Assembly: GCA_012862575.1 (NCBI GenBank)
Contig: BLSF01000012.1
Coordinates: forward strand, 186,001 to 250,000
DNA length: 64,000 nucleotides
Reading direction: 5' to 3'
Source: Parietichytrium sp. I65-24A
Taxonomy: Eukaryota; Sar; Bigyra; Thraustochytrida; Thraustochytriidae
Shown: positions 1 through 8,700 of the stretch, one piece after another
Layout: each line of letters begins with the position of its first letter
Position numbering within the stretch: position 1 is the first letter of the stretch
The notes under the pieces: model-generated
Databases searched by the model: none
What the model was told of the DNA's origin: nothing
Seen by the model: only the letters and a program-made list of their open reading frames with translations
Translations under genes and position numbers: made by a program

Positions 1-316
1 TCTTTCTCCTTCTCCTAAACCTTTCGCCCCGCACTTACTCAGTGCACACCCGCACTTAGCACTTGGGCCTTGCTGTTGAGGCAAGTCTTCTTCTTGTTGT
101 TGTTGGAAGGTCGTCTTGTCGTCTAAGGCTGGGTAGAGTTAAGTTTAGCAGTGGCGAGATGACTCGGACTTTGAAAACTGTGAAACCAGTTTCACACGGT
201 GCTACTGTATTCAGTAGTAATAAGTGTGTAGGCCCCCGGGTGAAACACTAAACTTATTATTGAAGTGCAGAAGTGTGGGCGTACGCGAGTGCGTATGTGA
301 GTGTGTCCTCGGGAGG

Positions 317-374
<58 letters not shown>

Positions 375-450
375 AAGAGAGGGCTGAATTTGGTCGACTG
401 TCTCTCTGGGTGATAGAACGGTGCCAGGAGTCGAAGGGAAGATACGGAGA
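1..450. other. leader region with GA repeat, no clear gene
   Basis: No convincing long gene is seen here. The stretch holds a nine-codon reading frame at about 160-186 that recurs near 41287 (see findings) and a GA/GAAA microsatellite at about 319-382. The purine tract lies on the same strand as, and just upstream of, the small ORF at 451. This fits the purine-rich leaders seen at other genes in the window. Confidence 0.5.
319..382 (+). repeat. GAAA/GA microsatellite
   Basis: Uninterrupted purine tract of GAAA units passing into GA dinucleotides, with a few GAAA interruptions. It sits about 70 bp before the ATG at 451 on the coding strand. Confidence 0.9.
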
Positions 451-639
451 ATGGACGAAACGGAAAAGAGGGGAAACGAACAATCGGTGAAGGTGCGCGC
501 TAGCGGGCAGGAAGAGCTCGTGATTGAAGTGCGCGGTGGGCCCGGCCAACCTCCTGCAAAGATGGTTGCAGATGCGGACATGATCAAGTTGCTCAAGGCA
601 GAATTGGAAGCGTTGCGCGGTGCCATGAATAGGGAGTAG
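451..639 (+). CDS. small hypothetical protein, 62 aa
   Basis: A short reading frame with an ATG at 451, preceded by purine-rich sequence as in the recognised genes. The predicted protein is hydrophilic, with an N-terminal charged stretch, a Gly/Pro-rich middle and a short C-terminal helix rich in Leu, Ala and Glu (IKLLKAELEALRGAM). I do not recognise a family. The reading frame is long enough to be coding but short enough to arise by chance. It ends about 60 bp from the convergent AASDH-like gene. It could also be the last exon of a gene whose earlier exons are not evident. Confidence 0.35.
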   Translation: MDETEKRGNEQSVKVRASGQEELVIEVRGGPGQPPAKMVADADMIKLLKAELEALRGAMNRE

Positions 640-701
640 AGGAGTAATTTCTCATCAAACAAAAACTCAAGAAACACATCGTATTAAGGGACACAATTAA
701 C

Positions 702-3700
702 TCATCGCGGCGCGTCCTTCGCGAGGAGTGACACGGGTTGGGGCCCACCAGCTGGGCAAAGTCTTATAACGTGGTTGGATCGAGTGCCAAAGATGACATC
801 GTCAGTTTTTGGCACAGGCACTGCGGAAGAGTAAATTTCGCAAGGGAGAGAACGAGTGCACAGAGTCCGGCCGGTGCTCCTCTCCAAAAAGTACACCGAC
901 CCAGATAAAGTGGTGATGACAACTTGCGAGGTCGAAGCAGTCAATGTGGCGCTGCTCGCCACCAAAGCGTCAAGCAACGTCTCCCACTCGACCGCACCAG
1001 TGTGAACATTCAGCGCCCTCGCCTTGCAGTCGTAACCACCAATGAAAATTTTATCGTCATCTATATATGCTGGCGCGAAGAGTGGCTTCCCGAGACAAGC
1101 CGACCATGTCGTTTCGCCACTCGATGCCTTCAGAGCACAGATAGTTCCGTCGATTGCGACCAGCAATACTGTTGCGGCTTCGAGCGAGCGATCAGACGTC
1201 AAGAACTGCATGTCTGCGTAGAGTGGCGCGTAATACTCTGACCAGATAATTTCCCCTGAGTCGCATTTCATGCATAGCACTTGACCTAAAATAGACCCAA
1301 CTAAGAGAAATTCAGACCCTGCCGAATCTTTCAGGAGTAGTGGGCGAGTTAAGATCTGGCCTCCCTCGTCCTCTTCCGAAACTCGAAGAGTCCGCAGCGG
1401 TTTGTCGGAGGACCCGCCACCGGCTTTAGGAACCCCGATTATGCAATCGGTCCCACACACCCAGATGTGCTCTTCTCCAACGGAAGGTGCAGCTTTTACT
1501 AATTGCGGAACCGTCCGTTCAAGAGCAATCGAGCCGTCCTGTAAATTAATACCGTAGAGCACGGACCTTGGTTGATTTTCGTCATCTGAATAAGCGACAA
1601 CCCATACGCGATCTCCGTCCAGGACACCTTGCGCGTGAACTCTCCCATCGAGATGTACTTTTGCTTTCCACTTTAGCTCGCCAGTATCTAGGTCTAGTAG
1701 AGCAAAGTCACCTCCGTGCGATCCGACGGCCACTGCATTGTGTTGGCGGACCGAGAGCAGCGGGGCGTCCACACAACGCATTAGCTCATGCGCCCAAACC
1801 ACACCTTTTGTTTGGCGTACAATTTCATTCGCGACACTGGTCTCTTCCCTTTGCCGCTTGTTATGCACTAAAGGCTTTTGGTGTGGTAGGGAAACTCCGA
1901 AAAGAGACGAAGCCATAGAAGCATCAGATAAGAGCTCTCCTGGCGAGGTTTGGATGTCTTGAGCGCGCGAGAGAAAGTGCGCACTGGGCCATCCTGTTAG
2001 CTGCGCTCGATTGTGTTCCAAGAATTGGCCGAGCTCGTACGCCAGTTGAACCGCCGAGAGCGAGCTTCCACCCAGAGTTGCGAACGAATACTGCAGATCT
2101 TCAGGTTTAATGTTTTCCTGCAGTACTGTGCCAAATACACTCAGCACTTTCGTCACCCACGGCACTTGCATTAGCTCATCGATCTCTTTGGGGCACACTA
2201 CACCCACAGGGCGCCCACTCTTCACTGACGCTGTAGAAGAGTACATTGACTTGACCGCTACACGGTCAATTTTGCCTGATGTCGTTTGTGGCAGTGGGTA
2301 TTTGCAAAGTATAACTTTCGTTGGAAGTAGGGCGTCTTGCATACTCCCCACTAAACTCTCTTTGACGCGAAGAGCGTCTGAAAAACCGAGCGGAGCAACC
2401 GAATCTTCGGTGACAAACAGGATAATGTCGCCTGATTCGGGATCTTGAAAACTCGCCACAGAGCTCTGCGAAATTTGCAACGCAGTTGCGGCATCGGCGT
2501 CCACCTGCTCCAAAGTGACGCGCATCCCTCGAACTTTCACCTGGTTATCGAGCCTGCCAACCCAGTACAGCATAGAATCCGACCCAATATAACCAATATC
2601 TCCTGTTCGAAACACGCTCCCGCAGTAATTGGAAACACCGATTTTCCCCCACGTTGAGAATCCCCCCGTGTACCCGTCAATGTAGCCATTTGCAAGGGCA
2701 GCGCCACTCACCACAATCTCTCCACACACAAACTGCTCCGAGATCAGCGCATTGTCCCGACTCAAGAGGTCGACCCTAACGTTGTCGATCGCTGCTCCAA
2801 GCGGCATCCTGCGCACCTGCAGCTGCTCTCCGTCGTAGCCTGAGACCGTGTCCAAAGCCGGCGAGGTGTCCCACTCGCTCAGATCAACTACAGTCACATC
2901 ACCTGCCACTTCAGTTGATCCGTAGAGGGAAACCAACTTGGCGTCAGACCCGACGCTCCACACCTCCCGGAAGTGCTTCACTGTGGTCGCAGTCACAGGC
3001 TCGCCAGAGACGAAGACGTACCGCAAGCTGGGCCACACTGGCGTCCGTTGCATGACCAGGTCCAGTTGTGAGGGCAAAAGTGTCATCCGCGTCACATTAG
3101 CTTCCGCCGCTTTCGCACATAGCGCGGCCACGTCCGTCCGATCCCGTGCATCGGCACTCGCGAAGAGCGGCACGCCAGCAAGCAACGGGCACAGTGTCTC
3201 TGCTACCGCGTCTACGAACGCCACCGGCGTCCTGCGCAGGCACATCTCGCCCGGTGCGAATGGGTACTGCCGCAGCTGCCAGTTCAGACGGTTCGCCAGC
3301 GCTCGACCACTGCCCCGTACACCCTTGCGCCGGCCGCCAGTCGAGCCTGACGTGAAGAGAACGTACACGTCATCTCCCACAATCCCACTTTCAAGATTGC
3401 CTACTGCTCTCACGGCATCATTCTTCACAGCGCAGACGTTTGAATCGCTGGCAGCGTCACCACCATCACCAGCACCACCTGACTGTAACAGATTTGACGC
3501 ATTCTTCACAGCGCAGACGTTTGGATCACCACCAGCACCACCTGACTGTAACAGATTTGACTGTAACAGATTTGACGCATCTTCAGCATCATCCATCGGA
3601 AGATTGCAAACATCGCCATCCCCAAGTTCGGCAGCCATCACAGCCTCGCGATACGTAAGCGACCCATCTTGTGCCACCAAAACCACCTTAAACACTCCAA

Positions 3701-4166
3701 CTTTCGCCAACTCTTCCATCGCCCGGCACGTGTCATCTTCGCCCACTGCTATCGCCGCCTTAGGCCTCGTCCTAGCCACCACTTCCGCAAGCATTCTGTC
3801 CTCGCCAGATTCAACGGATTTCTCGTTCCCCGTGGCCGTTACATTACCGTCCGCGAGGACACTTTCACTCCGGTGTCCTCTTTCTCCGGGGTGGTCCGCG
3901 GGTGAAACGGCCGTCCATGCGGCGCCGATGCGCAGGCACGCGAGCATGGCCACCGCCTGCGCGGCGTCTTCGCGCGCGTACACGAGGACTGTGTCCCCGG
4001 CGCGTACGCCAAAGCGTCCCCGCAGCTGCGCAGAAGTGTCCTCGGACCACGCCCACACCTCCTGCAGGCCCACGTCGCACCCGCCATTGCGCCCGACCAC
4101 CACCAGCGCGGAACCGTCGCCGTCCAGCGCGCACCGCCCGCGCAAGGCGCGGAGGTGTGCGCGCAT
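702..4166 (-). CDS. AASDH-like acyl-activating enzyme with PQQ propeller
   Basis: Predicted 1154 aa from the first in-frame ATG at 4166; the frame is open further up without another ATG. The N-terminal half is an AMP-binding adenylation domain with the A3 loop FTSGSTGG near residue 267 and a YGSTE motif. A carrier domain follows with the phosphopantetheine serine in LGGSSL near residue 698. The last 400 residues carry repeated blade motifs of the PQQ/WD40-like type. This order (adenylation, carrier, PQQ propeller) is that of animal AASDH (ACSF4, beta-alanine-activating enzyme), whose true substrate is still debated. The protein activates a carboxylic or amino acid as its adenylate and probably loads it on the carrier arm. 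An unusual tandem insertion lies at about 3420-3575. It is transcribed away from the KNL1-like gene. Confidence 0.85.
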   Translation of the reverse strand: MRAHLRALRGRCALDGDGSALVVVGRNGGCDVGLQEVWAWSEDTSAQLRGRFGVRAGDTVLVYAREDAAQAVAMLACLRIGAAWTAVSPADHPGERGHRSESVLADGNVTATGNEKSVESGEDRMLAEVVARTRPKAAIAVGEDDTCRAMEELAKVGVFKVVLVAQDGSLTYREAVMAAELGDGDVCNLPMDDAEDASNLLQSNLLQSGGAGGDPNVCAVKNASNLLQSGGAGDGGDAASDSNVCAVKNDAVRAVGNLESGIVGDDVYVLFTSGSTGGRRKGVRGSGRALANRLNWQLRQYPFAPGEMCLRRTPVAFVDAVAETLCPLLAGVPLFASADARDRTDVAALCAKAAEANVTRMTLLPSQLDLVMQRTPVWPSLRYVFVSGEPVTATTVKHFREVWSVGSDAKLVSLYGSTEVAGDVTVVDLSEWDTSPALDTVSGYDGEQLQVRRMPLGAAIDNVRVDLLSRDNALISEQFVCGEIVVSGAALANGYIDGYTGGFSTWGKIGVSNYCGSVFRTGDIGYIGSDSMLYWVGRLDNQVKVRGMRVTLEQVDADAATALQISQSSVASFQDPESGDIILFVTEDSVAPLGFSDALRVKESLVGSMQDALLPTKVILCKYPLPQTTSGKIDRVAVKSMYSSTASVKSGRPVGVVCPKEIDELMQVPWVTKVLSVFGTVLQENIKPEDLQYSFATLGGSSLSAVQLAYELGQFLEHNRAQLTGWPSAHFLSRAQDIQTSPGELLSDASMASSLFGVSLPHQKPLVHNKRQREETSVANEIVRQTKGVVWAHELMRCVDAPLLSVRQHNAVAVGSHGGDFALLDLDTGELKWKAKVHLDGRVHAQGVLDGDRVWVVAYSDDENQPRSVLYGINLQDGSIALERTVPQLVKAAPSVGEEHIWVCGTDCIIGVPKAGGGSSDKPLRTLRVSEEDEGGQILTRPLLLKDSAGSEFLLVGSILGQVLCMKCDSGEIIWSEYYAPLYADMQFLTSDRSLEAATVLLVAIDGTICALKASSGETTWSACLGKPLFAPAYIDDDKIFIGGYDCKARALNVHTGAVEWETLLDALVASSATLTASTSQVVITTLSGSVYFLERSTGRTLCTRSLPCEIYSSAVPVPKTDDVIFGTRSNHVIRLCPAGGPQPVSLLAKDAPR
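3416..3575. repeat. imperfect tandem duplication inside the AASDH-like CDS
   Basis: Two blocks recur in frame on the minus strand. One encodes NLLQSGGAG, with an extra NLLQS copy next to it. The other encodes NVCAVKN. The result is a low-complexity insertion just before the adenylation A3 loop. The frame is kept, so the enzyme stays open. Confidence 0.75.
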
Positions 4167-4178
4167 GTATCGTGCCGT

Positions 4179-4208
4179 GGGGACACTGGGACACTGGGAC
4201 ACTGGGAG
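4179..4208. repeat. GGGACACT tandem repeat
   Basis: Three near-perfect 8 bp units immediately upstream of the AASDH-like start codon on the minus strand. Confidence 0.8.
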
Positions 4209-5629
4209 GGGTCCTCGCGGCGGTTTCTCCTAATCCTCTCGTGTACGCGAAGGGCACGCACTTGGGGAGACTTGCGGAACGCTTCTGAGGAACGCTTTTG
4301 CAAATTGGAGGAACGCTTTTAAAGAGATAAGAGGGCTCTCTTACTAGTACTTACTAGTAATGCTAGTAATGATCGTAATACGCCTAATCTCGCTTGTTTA
4401 GTTAGACCTTATTGATCCTATCATCGAAATTTATGTGGCTTAGTCAATCGCTGGTTGTTTGAGGTGTTTGGTGATGTTATGTTTGGTGTCGAGTTTGCCG
4501 CTTTCTGCGGGCTTTGTGCGTCCGTCAAGCAATTCCATTTCGGACTTGAGAGAGCTGAAGGCGATTCACTGTCAACGGTGAGTTGAGCACTTTTCGGTGA
4601 ATAAAGAGACACGGAAAAAGCTCCCGAGTTTCAAAAGAATTATGTTCATGGTGTTTTAGGTCGTCCCTGTGGCTGTGTCCGAGCCCTTTTGCTCCTTTGC
4701 TGGCGTCAATCACTGCCAATGCCAATGCCAATGTAAATGTAAGCTATAAATGCACGTGAAGACATGAGTTGCACTTGTGTTAGCAAAACTCAAAGTCAGC
4801 GCATTTGCACGTTCAGAGGCAGGCAATCATTGATCATGATGCATGACCATCTCAGCTTTTAACTCTTCGAAAGGACGTCGAAGAGGCCATCTTGGCAAAT
4901 AGCGAACCAAAAAGTGTGTCTCAAACTGGATAATTTCGAAATTCGAGTTTTCCACAAAGCACATTGTGAACTTGAAAGAGAATTTTAGAAGAGAAGAGAC
5001 TTGACAGTCTCACACAGTCAACATCAGTCAACCAAAAAAAACTACCAAAGGAAAAATCTTTCTAAATTCTACAGTTACTAGTTTCATCACACTAAACGCT
5101 ATATCAAGCGCGTAATCTCCCGCCTCCACATCGCCAAGCACATCGCCAAGCGCATTTCAAAACCCAAATTCACGTACGTTCGCTATTCACTCTTACTAAA
5201 TGATACTACCACATCGCCGAACAGCGCCTCGAACCTGCTCGGCGATGTGGCCTAACTGCGGTTGCCCTATCCCGTCTCATTCAAATCAAGTCCTCCCCCT
5301 AAACGGTCAATCCACGACCCTGAAAGGTCCCGGGGCGTTACTCAACTGCGACGCGGTTGACTCGGGTCCTTTCCTTACTGTTGTTTTGTTGTTTCTTTAC
5401 AAATACGCAAGGCGAGTTGGTTGGAGAAACGCGAAACGCGAAACGCAAGGGTGTCCGCGGACCGTTTCAAAGTGTCCGCTCGGCGAATTGGGCGGGAAAG
5501 GGAAGGGGCTGCTGGTAAATGCCGGTGCGAAGAGGCGGTCTCTGCTCAGCTCACGGTTGGTTTGAGAGTGTGGCTGTGCTGGTCCTCCCAGGAGCGATCG
5601 GGAAGTCGCAACTGTGCTGCATTGCCGTA

Positions 5630-5745
5630 TAACTGTATAACTGCATAACTGCATTGCTGCAGAGTTGCATTGCTGCAGAGTTGTATTGTTGCAGAGTTGC
5701 ATTGTTGCATTGTTGCAGAGTTGCATTGTTGCAGAGTAGCAGACA
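5630..5745. repeat. minisatellite of TTGCATTGTTGCAGAG type
   Basis: Degenerate copies of a roughly 15-16 bp unit containing ATTGTTGCAGAGTTGC, some truncated to a TTGCATTG core. It ends about 50 bp before the first ATG of the KNL1-like gene. It would be translated only if a non-ATG start were used, so I treat it as leader sequence. Confidence 0.85.
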
Positions 5746-5795
5746 GCGACAGCTCGAAGGCCGCTCGGCGCTGGGAGATTCTGAGCAGGCTCTGC

Positions 5796-8700
5796 ATGCG
5801 ATTCGCAGGGCAAGTGATGGACGCTTCTGAAAAGGAGATGCGGCAACCGCTCAAAGACCTGGAGAATGAGCTTGTGAGCAGCTCGAAGAACAGCGCCACA
5901 GAGAAGCGCCTGGCCAGCCCGTCGCTGAAGGCTTCTCCGATGCGCAAGTCGCCTTGCAAGAAGAAGCCCAGGTTTGCGAGCAGTGGCGGAGAAAACGGAG
6001 ACAATTCTGCCGATGGAGACGTTCGACGAGTTGCGAAGGGGAACGCAGCTCTCGAAGCGTCGCCAGCAGGCTCCACAGGCTCTGGCCCTGCCCTAGATCT
6101 TTTTGAAGAGTCTTCCGCGGGGTCTTTGACGCCACCAATATCGGACTTGGAACTTAATACAAAGCGAAACGCGCTGCGCCCTCTGTCGTCTAGCAAGAAC
6201 AAGGGCAGCCAGCAGAGACGAAACAGCGACTACGACAATGCGACTATTAGCTTGGCCGACTTTCAGCAGATGCTTGACTCTGCAGAGGACGATGAAAACG
6301 GCGAGAACGGCAGCAGCGATGATGAAGACCTCATCAACACTGGCCCCAAGCCCAGCGCCAAAAGTCTCAACACGAGCGCATTCCAGGAGGACAGCGATGA
6401 TGAAGCTGAGGGCAGGTCGGGTGGTGGTAGCCGCCGCAATACTGCATCTCCCTCTTTCCTGAAACAAATGCTGGACATGTCTGACGACGAAGACGAAGAG
6501 CTCATCAGCAGGGCCGTACAGCGTGGTCGCGAATTTGCTAAATCACTCTCGGACGAGCTTTTGGACTCTCCTGTGCTGCAACATACCCTCCCACCCTCGC
6601 TCTTGGACCAGCTTCCGCACCAAAGTACGCCGGTCATGGCACGGACGCAGCACTCCGCGAGAAAGGAGCTTGTCACGCCCAGTGTTCGCGCCAATAACGT
6701 GGAGCCTACGCCGCTTAAAAGCTGTATCAAGAGCCGCAAGAAGGACCAGAGCCTGAGAAAGAAAACGGTCGCCTTTGGGTCCCCTGACGCTGCAGAGTTT
6801 GACGAGAAGAATCCAGTGCGTGGCGGGGTCACGCCATTGGCAAAGCAGTATGCACGTTCCCGCTTCAAGATGGAGGAGCGGGAGAAGGTAGTCGACGATG
6901 AGGACGATGACCTCATCGAGGAAGAAGACACAAACACTGCTCTGAACTCGTCTATCTTGGCGACATGGGATGAAGAGGACAGTGATGAGGAACTCACCGA
7001 GACTGACAAGAGCAAGCAGAGCGCTTCTAAGGCGTCAATTACTTCTGCGAACTCGCCAGGCGCCAGAAGCAATCGCAGCAAAGGCTCCGGAAGAAACAAG
7101 GGCTCGTCGTCTTCTCGCAGTCGCCGTTCCAGCTCCATTTATCAAATGGGCAAAGATGGGCTGGAACCTAGTGATGCTCTTGAGATGGCCGAGGAGCAGG
7201 ATATCAAGGAGCAGAGTGCTGATCTAGCGCGAAAATTTGATGCTGTCGCCTCCGATGACGAAGAGGATATTGAAGTCCAGTTACGAAAGGAGGCACAAAA
7301 TACGACGGCTAATTCGCCACACACTGCTGCCCGTAAAGTCGACGCCGGAGAAGGGCTGCCTATGCGCATGTCTGCTGAAACACGCAAGAGCCACAGTCCC
7401 CAAGGCTCTCCGACCTCCTCCTCTGGCGACACGATAAACGTCGATGAGCTGGATTTCATGATGGACTCTCCTAGCAGCTCCGGAAAGGGGGGACCACGGC
7501 ATTCTCTCTCTTCGGTAGCCCGATCGCCGACGAACGACGATGGCGATGACACGATCGACGCGAAAACCCTCGCTGGAATCATGAATCTCACACCTGAATC
7601 TGACCGGAAACCGATGGACGTTCGTCGAAGGCATTTAAGCCCACAAGACAACAACGACACCATAGACCTTGAGCGATTTAAAAATCTTGTCGCTGACTCG
7701 CCTTCCGTGCCGCGTCAATCCATAGATGGCGAAGGCGACGCCACGATCGACCTCAGAGACCTCGTGGAGCTTGCCAATCTATCGTCAGAGAAGAAGCAAC
7801 AACCTCCTGGTTCTGTGCGACCAAAGCAATCCGCAACTCCACTCTCCGTTCGCCGTTCTCCACGCCTCATGAAGAAGAAGGGTTTGTCGGGCTTGTCCGC
7901 AGAAAGCATCATTCCGACCGTGGACGATGAGGAACATACCATGGAACTGGGTACCCTTGCCGAGCTTGCTCAATTCTCGAACAAAAAAAAGAGCAGCGCT
8001 TCTCCTGGCGGAGCGAGGCCAAATGAGTCACCCTTGCAGCTCCAGCAGGAAGAAGAAGTGACCGCTCCATTAGGCACCCTTGCAGATTTAACAAAGTTTT
8101 CCCCTGACTCCAAGACGGCTGTGCAACAAGACGCACGGGCGGACGATGAGTGCACTGTTCCCCTGGGTTCTCTGAATGAGCTTGCATCCCTGAAATCTCC
8201 AGGAAACAAAACCTCAAGCGAGGTCGACGCCCCAGAAGACCACACTGTCCAGCTCGGTACCCTCTCGGATCTTGCTGCGATGACCCCGGATGAAGAAAGA
8301 GTATCCCGCACTAAGTCTTTCGCGGAAAGCTCATCGAAGAGATCGAGCAGGTCGCGTAAATCTGGAGCCGGTGCCGAGGATCAAAAGCTCTCTTTACGCT
8401 TGAGCTTTTCGTCTGAGCCTGAGGCAAATCATGCCCCGCAAAAACCTGGGTTTGACCCCGCAGCTTTCTTGGACCAGTTTGTCAACTCTCCAACCGCTTC
8501 CTCTGTTGCAGATGAAGAGGCGCATGACGATGTTGAAGATGTTGACAGTAACCTTGCTGCCGAACGCAAGCAGAGCCCAAGGCGAGACTCGCTACAATCG
8601 GTTGGCACTCCTCCTTGGCGTCGAACATCTGCAAATCGTGACCTTTCAAGTCCAGATAGCCAGATAAGCTTACCGTTCCGTCGGCGCCAAAGGCTCTCGG

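Larger units (their letters stand above)
4167..5795. other. divergent intergenic region between AASDH-like and KNL1-like genes
   Basis: About 1.6 kb between two divergent genes, so both promoters should lie here. It holds a GGGACACT triplication at about 4179-4208, a short CCAATG-type repeat at about 4710-4738 and a minisatellite at 5630-5745. Long ORFs in this stretch show no recognisable domains. Confidence 0.6.

Noticed and set aside
6263-7138. Long minus-strand frame opposite the KNL1-like gene
   Set aside because: Ser-rich mirror of acidic, Asp/Glu codons on the other strand; no domain or splice support.
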